Assembly: GCA_001636495.1 (NCBI GenBank)
Contig: KV440964.1
Location: forward strand, 1,628,666-1,692,665
From: Sutcliffiella horikoshii
Lineage (GTDB): Bacteria; Bacillota; Bacilli; Bacillales; Bacillaceae_I
Length of the DNA stretch: 64,000 nucleotides
Direction of reading: 5' to 3'
Shown: one piece after another, positions 1-10,910 of the stretch
Layout: every line of letters begins with the position of its first letter
Numbering within the stretch: position 1 is the stretch's first letter
Notes under the pieces: generated by a model
Seen by the model: the letters and a program-made list of their open reading frames with translations, nothing else
Told to the model about the DNA's origin: nothing
Databases searched by the model: none
Program-made: the position numbers and the translations under genes

Positions 1-275
1 AAATAGATAAGCTTGTTGAGCAGTACGCACATCTTATTGGAGATTTATTTTTACAAATTGATGAAGAAAAGCATGAATCGGAAGTGTTTTTACATCTTCA
101 AAAAGTATTAAAGCAACATCAAGGACCATCTCCGGTATATGTACATTATATCCAGGCGAAAAAGACGATAAAGCTGCAGCCGGCGTTCTTTGTGGCACCA
201 ACAGAAGAGTGTTTGCTCAAGCTTAGGACGTTACTTGGGGAAGGGAACGTTGTATTCAAAAAATCTTTACAATGA
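1..275 (+). CDS. dnaE: DNA polymerase III subunit alpha DnaE, C-terminal end (partial)
   Basis: Open reading from the left edge (frame beginning at base 3) to a TGA at 273-275; the start lies outside the window. About 90 residues remain. They show the alternating strand/helix pattern of the C-terminal end of Gram-positive DnaE polymerases (a PVYVHY strand, then a FFVAPTEECL-LKL-LLGEGNVVF ending). The identification rests mainly on position: in B. subtilis dnaE directly precedes the malic enzyme gene ytsJ and accDA, as here. DnaE extends primers on the lagging strand next to PolC. No catalytic residue is visible in this fragment. Confidence 0.75.
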   Translation, partial: IDKLVEQYAHLIGDLFLQIDEEKHESEVFLHLQKVLKQHQGPSPVYVHYIQAKKTIKLQPAFFVAPTEECLLKLRTLLGEGNVVFKKSLQ

Positions 276-301
276 TTAATATTATGATATAGTTAACAGG
301 G

Positions 302-331
302 AGGTGGTCAGACCACCTTTCTCTGGTTTTT
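302..331 (+). terminator. Terminator after dnaE
   Basis: AGGTGGT and ACCACCT form a 7 bp stem with a 3-base loop, followed by a T-rich run. It separates dnaE from the malic enzyme gene. Confidence 0.55.
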
Positions 332-428
332 CAGGGTACGCTTTTCATAGAGAGTGTAACAATAAAAAAACGTAAACGACCATGAAATTTTAAAAATAGA
401 ACCACAAATAGCAGGGGGGACATGGATT

Positions 429-1667
429 ATGTCTTTAAAAGAAGAAGCACTACATATGCATAAGATTCATCAAGGGAAATTGGAATCCAAATCAAAAGTT
501 CCGGTAAGAAATGCAAAAGATTTGAGTCTTGCCTATTCTCCAGGCGTAGCCGAGCCATGCAAGGCTATTTACGACGATAAAAATAAAGTATATGACTATA
601 CCATGAAAGGAAATATGGTTGCGGTAGTTTCCGATGGAACGGCTGTACTTGGTCTTGGAAACATCGGTCCTGAAGCGGCTTTGCCTGTAATGGAGGGGAA
701 AGCGGTTCTATTCAAGAGCTTTGCAGGTGTAGATGCCTTCCCAATCTGCTTGAATACAACTGATGTGGATAAGATTGTAGAGACAGTAAAGCTTCTTGAA
801 CCTACTTTTGGTGGAGTGAATCTAGAAGATATCGCGGCTCCGAATTGTTTTGTGGTGGAAGAGCGTCTGAAGAAAGAAACCAATATCCCTATTTTCCATG
901 ATGATCAGCACGGTACAGCCATTGTAACTGTTGCAGGTCTCGTGAATGCACTCAAACTCGTTGGAAAGAATATCGGTGAAATAAAAGTGGTCGCAAATGG
1001 TGCAGGTGCAGCAGGTATTGCCATCATCAAATTATTATACCGCTATGGTGTTAGAGATATTACCATGTGTGATTCCAAGGGTGCCATCTTTGAAGGTCGC
1101 CAATATGGGATGAATAGTGTCAAAGCGGAAGTCGCGACATACACGAACCGTAACAAAGTGGAAGGAAGCTTGGCCGATGTCATGAAGGGTGCCGACGTAT
1201 TCATCGGAGTTTCTGTGGAAGGTGCTCTAACACAGGCGATGGTAGAAAGCATGAACAAAGATTCCATCATCTTTGCCATGGCCAATCCAAACCCTGAAAT
1301 CATGCCGGCAGAAGCAAAGCTTGCCGGAGCGAGTGTTGTTGGTACAGGTCGCTCTGATTTCCCTAACCAGGTTAATAACGTTTTGGCATTCCCAGGCATC
1401 TTCCGCGGAGCATTGGATGTCAGAGCGACACATATAAATGAACAGATGAAAATTGCGGCTGTCGAAGCTATAGCAAGCCTTGTGGCACCAAATGAGCTAA
1501 GTGATGATTATGTCATACCTGCTCCATTTGACCCTCGTGTCGCGCCGGCTGTGGCTGCAGCAGTGGCCAAGGCAGCAATGGAAACGGGTGTAGCAAGAAT
1601 CAAGGTCGATCCAGAAGAAGTGGCCGAAAAAACTAGACGCACTGCCGTTATCGGAAAAAGTGAATAG
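429..1667 (+). CDS. ytsJ: NAD(P)-dependent malic enzyme (YtsJ type)
   Basis: The 412-residue protein oxidatively decarboxylates malate to pyruvate, giving NAD(P)H, in the cytosol. The metal and catalytic segment FHDDQHGTA lies at residues 156-164, preceded by NLEDIAAP at 131-138, and a Rossmann glycine motif GAGAAG at 191-196. Length and the absence of a phosphotransacetylase domain fit the short bacterial form. The ATG at 429 follows a G-rich Shine-Dalgarno (around 412-419). A GntR regulator gene starts 3 bp after the stop. B. subtilis YtsJ prefers NADP; the cofactor preference here cannot be read from sequence. Confidence 0.92.
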   Translation: MSLKEEALHMHKIHQGKLESKSKVPVRNAKDLSLAYSPGVAEPCKAIYDDKNKVYDYTMKGNMVAVVSDGTAVLGLGNIGPEAALPVMEGKAVLFKSFAGVDAFPICLNTTDVDKIVETVKLLEPTFGGVNLEDIAAPNCFVVEERLKKETNIPIFHDDQHGTAIVTVAGLVNALKLVGKNIGEIKVVANGAGAAGIAIIKLLYRYGVRDITMCDSKGAIFEGRQYGMNSVKAEVATYTNRNKVEGSLADVMKGADVFIGVSVEGALTQAMVESMNKDSIIFAMANPNPEIMPAEAKLAGASVVGTGRSDFPNQVNNVLAFPGIFRGALDVRATHINEQMKIAAVEAIASLVAPNELSDDYVIPAPFDPRVAPAVAAAVAKAAMETGVARIKVDPEEVAEKTRRTAVIGKSE

Positions 1668-1670
1668 TCT

Positions 1671-2285
1671 ATGACCACACCTACTAAAATGTATCTTGAA
1701 ATTGTCAAAAAGATTCGGGCCATCATTGTAGAGGACGGCTTGAAAACAGGAGACAAAATCCCTTCAGAACGAGAGTTGTCCGACAGATTGAATGTCGGGC
1801 GTTCTTCCGTTCGGGAAGCGCTTAGAGCCCTGGAACTCCTTGGACTCATTGAAACAAGGCGTGGTGAAGGGACATTTATAAAAGATTTTAAAGAGCACCA
1901 CCTTGTAGAATTATTGGGGACGTTCATTCTAGAGCAGGACAAAACAAAGAGTGACCTTTTGGAAACGAAGCTGGAAATTGAAAAGTCATGCATACAGCTT
2001 TTTATGCAGAAAGCTACTCCCAAAGACTATGAAAAGCTGAGCGGTTTGATAGATTCCGGACCTTCGAGAACGGATTTTTTCAAAGAAATGGTTATGATTG
2101 TGGATAACAGTTTGATGCTAAGAATTTGGACACTTGTAAATAGTTATGCACGTATTATCGCAAAGGATAATATGATAGAGAGTGGTGTGTTTGAGGATTT
2201 ACTAGAGGCGATGAGAGAAGAGCAATCTCAGCAAGCGATAAAGCTATATGAAAAACATTTTGCGGAAATTGTCGATGGAAAGTAG
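1671..2285 (+). CDS. GntR/FadR-family transcriptional regulator (FCD-like C-terminus)
   Basis: The 204-residue protein has an N-terminal winged helix: residues 31-51 (PSERELSDRLNVGRSSVREAL) are the classic GntR recognition segment, followed by the wing RRGEGTFI at 63-70. The all-helical C-terminal half resembles the FCD effector domain of FadR-type GntR proteins. It begins 3 bp after the malic enzyme stop with a weak ribosome site, so it is probably translationally coupled. B. subtilis has no gene at this spot. The location between malic enzyme and accD suggests control of malate or malonyl-CoA supply, but this is inference and the effector is unknown. Confidence 0.82.
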   Translation: MTTPTKMYLEIVKKIRAIIVEDGLKTGDKIPSERELSDRLNVGRSSVREALRALELLGLIETRRGEGTFIKDFKEHHLVELLGTFILEQDKTKSDLLETKLEIEKSCIQLFMQKATPKDYEKLSGLIDSGPSRTDFFKEMVMIVDNSLMLRIWTLVNSYARIIAKDNMIESGVFEDLLEAMREEQSQQAIKLYEKHFAEIVDGK

Positions 2286-2580
2286 ACAAGAATCTACAAC
2301 ATCCTTCGAAGGGTTTCCGTTACATTAACAGTATGAGTAAAACGGTAAGTAAAGGAATTTGTTTATTGAAATAATTTTAACAACCTTACTTACCTATATT
2401 TTGACCTATTATTAGTACCAAATACCAAAGCTAAGTAACAAAGTCTAAGATTGACCTTTGAATAGTCGCAGAGTATGGAAATACTAGACACAAAAAGCAT
2501 GGAGCATGTCTTAAATATACAAGTTTCCAAAGCTGGTGCCTTTTGCTTCCACTACTCAAATAAAGGGAGGTTCTGTTGTT

Positions 2581-3444
2581 TTGTTAAAGGATTTGTTCAC
2601 GAAAAAGAAAAAATACGCATCCATACCATCCGAACAAGCACACCAAGATGTGCCGGAAGGGATTATGACCAAATGTCCTAGTTGTAAAAAAATCATGTAC
2701 ACAAAAGAGTTGATGAAAAATTTGAAGGTGTGTCTACACTGTGGCCACCATCATCCAATGAATGCAAAAGAGAGAATTCAAAGCTTACTGGATAAAGGAA
2801 GCTTTGTTGCATACGATGTTGAAATGGTCTCGGAAAACCCGCTTAATTTTCCGAATTACCTGGAGAAACTAGAAGGTGACCAAAAGAAAACAGGTATCAA
2901 TGAGGCAGTTGTAACCGGTGAGGGGACCATTAACAGTCTACCGCTCGTCATTGCGGTCATGGATTCGACCTTCCGTATGGGGAGCATGGGGTCGGTTGTA
3001 GGAGAGAAGATAACACGTGCTATTGAGAAAGCAAAAGAAAAACGAGTGCCATTCCTTATTTTTACCGCTTCAGGCGGTGCGAGAATGCAAGAGGGTGTTT
3101 TAAGTTTAATGCAAATGGCAAAGACTAGTAGTGCTTTGAAGCTTCATAGTGAAAGCGGCGGTTTGATCATTTCTGTGATGACCCACCCTACTACCGGTGG
3201 CGTTTCTGCGAGCTTTGCTTCTCTTGGAGACTATAACTTTGCAGAACCTAAGGCATTGATAGGTTTTGCGGGTCGACGCATCATTGAACAGACCATTCGC
3301 GAGGATCTTCCGGAAGATTTCCAAACGGCAGAATTTTTATTGAAGTGCGGCCAATTGGATGCGGTCATACCTCGTCTTGAACTAAAAGAAACCTTAACAA
3401 ATGTGCTTGATATACACCAAGGAGGGGGGGAGACGAGATGGTAG
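2581..3444 (+). CDS. accD: Acetyl-CoA carboxylase carboxyltransferase subunit beta
   Basis: A 287-residue subunit of the carboxyltransferase that moves carboxyl from biotin to acetyl-CoA, giving malonyl-CoA for fatty-acid synthesis. The zinc ribbon cysteines are C32, C35, C51 and C54. The crotonase-like core carries SGGARMQEG and the [14 protein letters not shown] oxyanion segment. I chose the TTG at 2581 ([14 protein letters not shown]) because it matches the family N-terminus and has AAAGGGAGG at 2562-2570; the longer reading from 2536 adds 15 non-homologous residues. It overlaps accA by 7 bp. Confidence 0.95.
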   Translation: MLKDLFTKKKKYASIPSEQAHQDVPEGIMTKCPSCKKIMYTKELMKNLKVCLHCGHHHPMNAKERIQSLLDKGSFVAYDVEMVSENPLNFPNYLEKLEGDQKKTGINEAVVTGEGTINSLPLVIAVMDSTFRMGSMGSVVGEKITRAIEKAKEKRVPFLIFTASGGARMQEGVLSLMQMAKTSSALKLHSESGGLIISVMTHPTTGGVSASFASLGDYNFAEPKALIGFAGRRIIEQTIREDLPEDFQTAEFLLKCGQLDAVIPRLELKETLTNVLDIHQGGGETRW

Positions 3445-4424
3445 GAGAAATGGAGTTTGAAAAACCAGTTGTGGAACTACGAAAGAAAATAGTAGAACTG
3501 AAAGAGTTCACGAAAAATAGTGATATGGATCTCTCTAGTGAAATAGAAAAGCTGGAAGTCAGACTTGAAAAGCTAGAAGCCGATATATACGGTAATCTAA
3601 GCCCGTGGGACCGAGTTCAAATTGCCAGAAACCCTGAACGTCCGACTACCCTCGACTATATCGAACGAGTATTTACCAATTTCCTCGAATTGCACGGAGA
3701 TCGCTATTACGGGGATGATGAAGCCATCGTAGGCGGAATCGGTAAATTTGAAGGGATTCCCGTCACCATCATCGGTCACCAACGCGGGAAGGACACGAAA
3801 GAAAACATTCGCCGCAACTTCGGTATGCCCCATCCAGAAGGCTATCGTAAAGCATTAAGGCTGATGTACCAAGCGGAAAAGTTCAACAGACCGATTGTGT
3901 GTTTCATTGACACGAAAGGTGCCTATCCAGGGAAGGCTGCAGAAGAGCGCGGGCAAAGTGAAGCAATAGCCAAGAACCTGTTCGAAATGGCTGGATTGAA
4001 AGTTCCGGTAATCTGTATCGTTATCGGAGAAGGTGGAAGTGGCGGGGCCCTTGCGCTAGGTGTCGGCAACCATGTGCATATGCTCGAGAATTCCACTTAT
4101 TCCGTCATCTCTCCGGAAGGAGCGGCAGCCATTCTATGGAAGGATGCAAGCCTGGCCAAAAAGGCAGCGGAATCCATGAGAATCACTGCACCTGATTTAT
4201 TTGATCTTGGAATCATCGATAAAATTATTCCTGAAGCTAAGGGTGGCGCGCATAAGAATGTGGATTTCCAGGCGAAAGGGATCCGAGAAATTTTGAAAGA
4301 GTCTCTTCAAGATTTGATGCCGTTAAGTGCTGATGAGTTGATTGAGCATCGTTATGCTAAATACAAGCGGATTGGTGCCTTCTCATTCAAGGAGCAGCTA
4401 AAACCCGAAAAGATAAATCAATAA
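3438..4424 (+). CDS. accA: Acetyl-CoA carboxylase carboxyltransferase subunit alpha
   Basis: The 328-residue partner of AccD in the heterotetrameric carboxyltransferase. The N-terminal coiled helices (about 1-60) precede a crotonase fold with [21 protein letters not shown] and the glycine-rich [14 protein letters not shown] oxyanion region. The ATG at 3438 lies inside the end of accD behind GGAGGGGGGAG, so the two subunits are translationally coupled at 1:1. Length matches B. subtilis AccA. Confidence 0.96.
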   Translation: MVGEMEFEKPVVELRKKIVELKEFTKNSDMDLSSEIEKLEVRLEKLEADIYGNLSPWDRVQIARNPERPTTLDYIERVFTNFLELHGDRYYGDDEAIVGGIGKFEGIPVTIIGHQRGKDTKENIRRNFGMPHPEGYRKALRLMYQAEKFNRPIVCFIDTKGAYPGKAAEERGQSEAIAKNLFEMAGLKVPVICIVIGEGGSGGALALGVGNHVHMLENSTYSVISPEGAAAILWKDASLAKKAAESMRITAPDLFDLGIIDKIIPEAKGGAHKNVDFQAKGIREILKESLQDLMPLSADELIEHRYAKYKRIGAFSFKEQLKPEKINQ

Positions 4425-4433
4425 TAAGATGGG

Positions 4434-4463
4434 ACGGGATGTTTATGCCCGTTCTTTTTTCTT
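4434..4463 (+). terminator. Terminator after accA
   Basis: ACGGG and CCCGT flank a 9-base loop and are followed by TTCTTTTTTC. Confidence 0.6.
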
Positions 4464-4678
4464 GTACTTTTTTTAGTGATTTGACTAAATATGGGTATCC
4501 TTAGAAGTAGGTACACTTTTGTTAAGGGCAGTAAATGGGAGTATATTAAATAGGTAGGAATAAATACCTGTTAAGCATGGTAAAAATAACCACCTCAAAT
4601 AAAAGCGCATACATAAATATATTCGACAGATTACAGTTGTTTTCGACATATCTTCGTGGTAATTTTTAATATGGAGAC

Positions 4679-4707
4679 TTTACATACCACTCATTTTTCG
4701 AATAAAA
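4679..4707 (+). promoter_or_regulatory. Possible SigA promoter for pfkA-pyk
   Basis: In the 334 bp gap before pfkA (4425-4758) the best -35/-10 pair is TTTACA (4679) and ATAAAA (4702) with a 17 bp spacer. The -10 is weak. The rest of the gap holds the accA terminator and AT-rich sequence in which I see no other feature. Confidence 0.35.
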
Positions 4708-4758
4708 TTAATGTTTGGGTATACGTTTATAGGCAAATTAGCTCAAGAGGTGAAATAA

Positions 4759-5718
<960 letters not shown>

Positions 5719-5845
5719 CAAAATAAGCGTATTGGAATCGTTTTCATTACCAGGTTCTTGATGCTTATGTTGGTGTAATGCCACTCTATTGCTTTATAAT
5801 ATAAAAGGACGAAAAGAACGGTATATAACTAGGAGGAATTTTTAC

Positions 5846-7600
5846 ATGAAAAAAACAAAGATTGTTTGTACGATTGGACCAGCTAGTGAAAGCGTGGAGA
5901 CGTTAATCCAGCTGATGGAAGCTGGCATGAATGTTACACGTCTGAACTTCTCTCATGGAGATTACGAAGAGCACGGAGCTCGTATCCGCAATATCCGTGA
6001 AGCGGTTGAGCGCACTGGTAAAAATGTTGCAATTCTATTGGATACGAAAGGTCCGGAAATCAGAACGCATACCATGCAAGATGGTTCGATTGAACTGGTA
6101 CAAGGAAATGAAATCATCATTTCCATGGAAGAAGTTATCGGAACAACTGAAAAGTTCTCCATTTCTTATCCTGGACTTATGGAAGATGTACATCCAGGTT
6201 CCCGTATCCTTTTGGATGATGGGCTTATCGGCTTGGAAGTTATTGAGGTTGGAAACAATGAAATCAGAACGAAAATCCTGAACTCCGGTACATTGAAAAA
6301 TAAAAAAGGCGTTAACGTTCCTGGTGTAAAAGTAAACCTTCCTGGAATCACGGAAAAAGACGCAAATGATATCCGTTTCGGAATTGAGCAAGGGGTGGAT
6401 TTCATTGCTGCATCCTTCGTACGTCGTGCATCTGACGTTCTTGAGATTCGTGAATTACTGGAAGCACATAATGCAGCGGACATCCAGATCATCCCTAAAA
6501 TCGAAAACCAAGAGGGAGTTGACAACATCAACGAAATCTTGGAAGTATCTGACGGATTGATGGTTGCCCGTGGAGATCTTGGTGTGGAAATCCCTGCAGA
6601 AGAGGTACCTCTTGTACAGAAGGATCTTATCAAAAAATGTAACCTTGCTGGGAAGCCTGTTATCACGGCAACTCAAATGCTTGATTCTATGCAACGCAAC
6701 CCACGCCCAACTCGTGCAGAAGCGAGTGACGTAGCAAATGCAATTTTTGATGGCACAGACGCAATCATGCTTTCTGGTGAAACAGCTGCTGGTTCTTACC
6801 CAATTGAAGCTGTTCAGACCATGCATAACATCGCTTCCCGTGCAGAACAAGCATTGGCTTATGGAGAGATCCTTACAAAGCACAGCAAGCAAGCAGCACT
6901 GACTGTAACAGATTCCATTGGACAATCTGTAGCATACACTGCAATTAGCTTAGATGTTTCTGCTATCGTGACACCAACTGAAAGTGGACACACTGCACGC
7001 ATGATTTCCAAATACCGTCCAAAAGCACCGATTGTTGCCGTTACATCTTGTGAAGCGGTATCCCGCAAACTTGCATTAGTATGGGGTGTATACCCTCGCA
7101 TCGGTCGCCAAGCAACTTCTACAGATGAAATGTTAGATGTGGCAGTGGAAGAATCCCTGAACACAGGCATCGTTTCCCACGGCGACTTGATTGTCATTAC
7201 AGCAGGTGTTCCGGTTGGGGAAAAAGGTACAACGAACCTGATGAAAATCCATGTGGTTGGAGATGTTCTGGCAAGTGGACAAGGTATCGGCAGAAAATCT
7301 GCTTTCGGTAAAGTCGTTGTGGCAAAAACAGCGGAAGAAGCTGCTGAGAAAATGACACAAGGTGCTATCTTTGTAACAAACGGCACAGACAAAGATATGA
7401 TGCCTTCCTTAGAAAAAGCATCTGCCCTTATTACAGAAGAAGGCGGTTTGACAAGCCATGCGGCTGTTGTTGGATTAAGCCTTGGCATTCCGGTAATTGT
7501 TGGAGTGGAGCACGCAACTTCCGTTCTAAAAGACGGAGAAGAAATCACAGTGGACTCTTCAAGAGGCACGATTTACTCAGGTCACGCAAGCGTACTATAA
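5846..7600 (+). CDS. pyk: Pyruvate kinase with C-terminal PEP-utiliser-like domain
   Basis: A 584-residue enzyme converting PEP and ADP to pyruvate and ATP. The TIM barrel carries [10 protein letters not shown] and the Mg/K-binding [10 protein letters not shown]. After the allosteric domain there is an extra domain (about residues 475-584) with [11 protein letters not shown], like the phosphohistidine domain of PEP-utilising enzymes. This extension is typical of Bacillus and Geobacillus pyruvate kinases (about 585 residues). The ATG at 5846 has AGGAGG eight bases upstream; the longer reading from 5789 adds 19 residues and is unlikely. Confidence 0.96.
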   Translation: MKKTKIVCTIGPASESVETLIQLMEAGMNVTRLNFSHGDYEEHGARIRNIREAVERTGKNVAILLDTKGPEIRTHTMQDGSIELVQGNEIIISMEEVIGTTEKFSISYPGLMEDVHPGSRILLDDGLIGLEVIEVGNNEIRTKILNSGTLKNKKGVNVPGVKVNLPGITEKDANDIRFGIEQGVDFIAASFVRRASDVLEIRELLEAHNAADIQIIPKIENQEGVDNINEILEVSDGLMVARGDLGVEIPAEEVPLVQKDLIKKCNLAGKPVITATQMLDSMQRNPRPTRAEASDVANAIFDGTDAIMLSGETAAGSYPIEAVQTMHNIASRAEQALAYGEILTKHSKQAALTVTDSIGQSVAYTAISLDVSAIVTPTESGHTARMISKYRPKAPIVAVTSCEAVSRKLALVWGVYPRIGRQATSTDEMLDVAVEESLNTGIVSHGDLIVITAGVPVGEKGTTNLMKIHVVGDVLASGQGIGRKSAFGKVVVAKTAEEAAEKMTQGAIFVTNGTDKDMMPSLEKASALITEEGGLTSHAAVVGLSLGIPVIVGVEHATSVLKDGEEITVDSSRGTIYSGHASVL

Positions 7601-7610
7601 TAGTGGACAT

Positions 7611-7655
7611 GACCCCCTATATCCCGGCATATGCTGGCTTTAGGGGGTCTTTTTG
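7611..7655 (+). terminator. Terminator after pyk
   Basis: GACCCCCT pairs with AGGGGGTC and is followed by TTTTTG. Confidence 0.85.
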
Positions 7656-7735
7656 TATGAAATTAGAGTAATTCTTTCATTTTTGATATAATTAGTAGGA
7701 AGTTTGTTTTTTTATAGAAATGGGGTATTCCTCTT

Positions 7736-8131
7736 ATGTTTAGGATTTTATTAGCGTTGATTATAGTTGTACCAGCACTCGAAATTTGGCTTCTTATTAC
7801 TGCAGGAAAATTGATTGGTGCCATTCCAACAATTATTCTGATTATCTTAACAGGTGTACTTGGGGCTTGGCTTGCAAAATACCAAGGTGTCTCTGCACTT
7901 AGAAGTGCACAACAGAAAATGAACAGCGGGCAGATGCCAGGGGATGTAATTATCGACGGTCTTTGTATATTAGTAGGAGGGGTCGTCCTGCTCACTCCCG
8001 GTTTTATTACGGATGCCATAGGTTTTGCCTTGCTTTTACCACCGACAAGAAACCTGATCAAGCCTTCCATTATGCGAGCAATCCGAAATCGAATGGATCG
8101 CGGGCAATTCATTGTAATCAATAGAAGATAA
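7736..8131 (+). CDS. fxsA: FxsA-family membrane protein (YtzA)
   Basis: The 131-residue protein has several hydrophobic segments (about residues 2-20, 24-45, 68-98) and a short charged tail. Sequence pattern (PALEIWLLITAG, GAWLAKYQG, LLTPGFITDAIGFALLLPPTR) is that of the FxsA/YtzA family. E. coli FxsA, when overexpressed, eases phage T7 exclusion by F plasmid; the native role in Bacillus is unknown. Position just after pyk matches B. subtilis ytzA. Confidence 0.85.
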   Translation: MFRILLALIIVVPALEIWLLITAGKLIGAIPTIILIILTGVLGAWLAKYQGVSALRSAQQKMNSGQMPGDVIIDGLCILVGGVVLLTPGFITDAIGFALLLPPTRNLIKPSIMRAIRNRMDRGQFIVINRR

Positions 8132-8144
8132 GTAAGGTAGATGG

Positions 8145-8178
8145 AAAAGGCGGTGGTAGAAATACCATTGCCTTTTTC
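8145..8178 (+). terminator. Terminator after fxsA
   Basis: AAAAGGC..TGGTA pairs with TACCA..GCCTTTT, then TTTTCT. Confidence 0.8.
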
Positions 8179-8250
8179 TAAAATCATGATAATATGAAAA
8201 AATAGATAGAGAGCATTGTAAAATTTGTAAATCAGTTTGGGGGAAATATA

Positions 8251-9165
8251 ATGAAACATTGGTTGAAAATATTGCTGGTGTTAACCTTGGTTTTATCTGG
8301 CCTTAGTTTAACGAACGTTGTACATGCTACCGGTGGAGAAGAAGAGGAAGAAAGCATCAATGAAAAGTTCGGCTTGCCGATTGTGGTATATGGCGGGACA
8401 TTAAATGACGACCAAAAGCAGGAAGTTCGGAACCTTTTAAAAGTGAAAAATCCTGACATGGTAGAAGAGATTACGGTCACAGGTGAAGACCTTGTCAAAT
8501 ACATTGACGGTGAAGACCGAAATGCCCGTATGTTTTCTTCGGCTAAAATCACAAGAAAAGAAAAAGGTGAAGGCCTTGTTATAGACAGAGCTACTCCTGA
8601 AAATATTACACAGGTTACCGATGATATGTATGCAAATGCCCTGTTGACTGCGGGAATTGAAGACGCAGAAGTTATCGTTGTTTCTCCTGTTAAAGTAAGT
8701 GGACATTCTGCATTGGTCGGGATCTACAAGGCTTATGAGGTAAGTGGAGAAACGCTAGATAAAGACCGTATGGAAGTGGCAAACGAAGAATTGAACATTG
8801 CCACCAAACTTGCCGAAGAAGAAGGCATGGATAGTGAAAAGGTTAGTGAATTACTGACAGAAATCAAGAAGCAAATTGCAGAACAAAAGCCTGCAACCCG
8901 TGAAGATGTAGAGCGGATTGTAGAAGAGCAGCTTGCGAAGCTGAACATAGAGTTGAGTGAAGAAGACAGACAATTATTGATTGACCTGTTTGAAAAGATG
9001 CGTTCACTTAATATCAATTTTGATAATGTGAAGCAGCAGCTTGAGGACATTTCTAACGACATCAAGAACAGGATCGGGGAAGTAGTAGGGGATGAAGGCT
9101 TCTGGCAGGGTGTTGCAGATTTCTTCCGTGACCTGTTCCAGTCCATTGCGAACTTGTTCAAATAA
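8251..9165 (+). CDS. Secreted DUF1002 protein (YpuA-like)
   Basis: The 304-residue protein begins with a signal peptide (KHWLK then about 15 hydrophobic residues, likely cleavage after VHA-TG near residue 27). The mature part starts with an acidic stretch GGEEEEE, followed by the DUF1002 core seen in B. subtilis YpuA (GGTLNDDQKQEVRNLL, TPENITQVTDDMYANALLTAGIEDAEVIVVSP). The C-terminal third is charged and helical, ending in an amphipathic FFRDLFQSIANLFK segment. YpuA-type proteins are cell-surface proteins of unknown function. In B. subtilis ypuA lies elsewhere, so this insertion between fxsA and ytvI is a local difference. Confidence 0.8.
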   Translation: MKHWLKILLVLTLVLSGLSLTNVVHATGGEEEEESINEKFGLPIVVYGGTLNDDQKQEVRNLLKVKNPDMVEEITVTGEDLVKYIDGEDRNARMFSSAKITRKEKGEGLVIDRATPENITQVTDDMYANALLTAGIEDAEVIVVSPVKVSGHSALVGIYKAYEVSGETLDKDRMEVANEELNIATKLAEEEGMDSEKVSELLTEIKKQIAEQKPATREDVERIVEEQLAKLNIELSEEDRQLLIDLFEKMRSLNINFDNVKQQLEDISNDIKNRIGEVVGDEGFWQGVADFFRDLFQSIANLFK

Positions 9166-9173
9166 GATAGGAT

Positions 9174-9208
9174 GACCGCTTTCTCTTTACAGAGGAGGCG
9201 GTTTTTTT
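9174..9208 (+). terminator. Terminator after the DUF1002 gene
   Basis: ACCGC and GCGGT arms with an inner CTCT/AGAG pairing, followed by seven T residues. Confidence 0.85.
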
Positions 9209-9263
9209 GTGATCAAGGAAAGGATGGCTAAAATTAAACTTGAATGGAACTTGCTTGAGGAAT

Positions 9264-9520
9264 GAAGACCTCTGTGATGCTGAGATGGAGTGAGAGAGGT
9301 CTTCATAAAGAGAACGAAGACCTCCGTGATGCTGAGATGGAGTGAGAGAGGTCTTCATAAAGAGAACGAAGACCTCCGTGATGCTGAGAAGGAGTGAGAG
9401 AGGTCTTCATAAAGGGAATGAAGACCTCCGTGATGCTGAGATGGAGTGAGAGAAGTCTTCATAAAGGGAATGAAGACCTCTGTGACGCGGAATTGGAGTG
9501 AGTGGAGTCTTCATAAAGAT
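9264..9520. repeat. Tandem array, five 52 bp units with hairpin arms
   Basis: GAAGACC recurs at 9264, 9316, 9368, 9420 and 9472, an exact 52 bp period. Each unit carries GAAGACCTC and GAGGTCTTC as perfect 9 bp inverted arms around a 24-base loop, then CATAAAG and a short joint. The last unit is degenerate. The array lies between two convergent genes (the DUF1002 gene on + and ytvI on -). Short minus-strand reading frames across it are repeat artefacts. Confidence 0.95.
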
Positions 9521-9611
9521 ATCAGAGCCACACCTAGTGGTAAGTGTAGAAAAAAATGCCCGCTCCTCATCTAAAGAAGCAGACACCTACCTATCCAACA
9601 AACTAATCTCC

Positions 9612-10733
9612 CTACACGATTCTATTCTTACCCACCACAAACAAATAAATATCCTTTATTACATCAGCCTTCCAAAGAGTATTGAAAATAACTACTGTCA
9701 CCGGACCAACAATCAAGCCGAGGAAGCCAATCAATTTGAATCCTACAAACAAGCTGACCAATGTGGCCAATGGATCAAGTCCGATGCTAGAAGACAGTAT
9801 CTTCGGTTCCATCAACTGGCGCTGAACAATGACAATCAAGTACAGCACGCCAAGGCCGATGGCAAGCGGCAGGTTCCCGCTGATGGCCAGAAAGATGATC
9901 CAAGGAACAAATACCAATCCGGTACCTAAATAGGGGATCAAGTCGACCAACCCGATAATCAAGGCTACGGTAATGGCATACTCCACACGTAATATCAACA
10001 ATCCTATCAAAACGATAATAGTAGTAATGGAAATAAGAGTAGCTTGGGCGCGCATGAATCCAAAGAATGCTTTCTTAAGGCTTAAGAACACTTTTGTTAG
10101 ACTACCCTGTGCTTTTATAGGTGTGATACGTTTCAGCCTTGCTTTATGCTTGAACCAGTCTTTACTGATGAAAAAGGTGGCCAACAAGGAAAATATCAAT
10201 ACTGTTGCCACACTGGGAATCCAGGTGATGATTTTAGGGAGATTTGTTAAGAAAGCCTGAATGAACTCTCCTACGGTGCTGGCAACTGTTCCGCCAATAT
10301 TTTCGATGTTGGTTAATAAGGACTGCTGCTGACCCTCCTCTAAACTGTGGAACATGGTGGTCATCTGATTGAAAAATGGAAGTATCTTTGTTACGACGAA
10401 CTGTTCTACGTACACAACCAAGGTTTCGAAATGGCCCGGGACAACCTTTGCCAAGTATTCAGTACCTGACACGATTTCAACAATCAATAATGTGACGACA
10501 CCTGCCACAGTCGCGAATACGGCCAATAGTGATAGGAAGACAGCCAAACTTCTTGGAAGTCGTCCTTTTGTTTCTAGTAAATTGACGAGCGGATTGATTA
10601 AAAATGCAAGAATTAATGCAATGATGAATGGATAAGCGATGGAAAATAAATAATAGAAAGAGAAAAGACCAATCGTGATGATGAAAAGAACCAGGAGGAG
10701 TCTAAAAAAGATATGCACATAGTACCAATTCAC
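9612..10733 (-). CDS. ytvI: AI-2E family transporter YtvI (sporulation integral membrane protein)
   Basis: A 373-residue polytopic membrane protein of the AI-2E exporter/PerM family: two N-terminal TM segments (about 7-55), a soluble loop region, then paired TMs and the conserved LVDLIPYLGTG and GLIVGPV segments near the C-terminus. Position beside ytwI and citZ matches B. subtilis ytvI. Start: the longest reading begins with GTG at 10742 but the AAGGGG site is almost adjacent to it; GTG at 10733 gives better spacing. Substrate is unknown. Confidence 0.85.
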   Translation of the reverse strand: MNWYYVHIFFRLLLVLFIITIGLFSFYYLFSIAYPFIIALILAFLINPLVNLLETKGRLPRSLAVFLSLLAVFATVAGVVTLLIVEIVSGTEYLAKVVPGHFETLVVYVEQFVVTKILPFFNQMTTMFHSLEEGQQQSLLTNIENIGGTVASTVGEFIQAFLTNLPKIITWIPSVATVLIFSLLATFFISKDWFKHKARLKRITPIKAQGSLTKVFLSLKKAFFGFMRAQATLISITTIIVLIGLLILRVEYAITVALIIGLVDLIPYLGTGLVFVPWIIFLAISGNLPLAIGLGVLYLIVIVQRQLMEPKILSSSIGLDPLATLVSLFVGFKLIGFLGLIVGPVTVVIFNTLWKADVIKDIYLFVVGKNRIV

Positions 10734-10910
10734 CAATAACACCCCTTATTGCCAGAAATTCCTTATTAATTATTTTACAGTCTGGACCATACTTTTCATA
10801 GTTTTATATTTCGCAATTTGGAAAATTCAGTACAATGTCAATTCTTTTTCTTTCTTATTTCATTATGGTAGTATGAAAAATAGGGTCATGTGTTGGAAGG
10901 ATGGAAATAA

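Noticed and set aside
9158-9358. Minus-strand frame across the first tandem array
   Set aside because: Its repetitive peptide is a by-product of the 52 bp units; no ribosome site or family pattern.
9264-9520. CRISPR-like array
   Set aside because: Units repeat over their whole 52 bp; there are no unique spacers and no cas genes.
9498-9929. Plus-strand frame overlapping the end of ytvI
   Set aside because: It lies antisense to a clear transporter gene, and its composition is low-complexity and polar.
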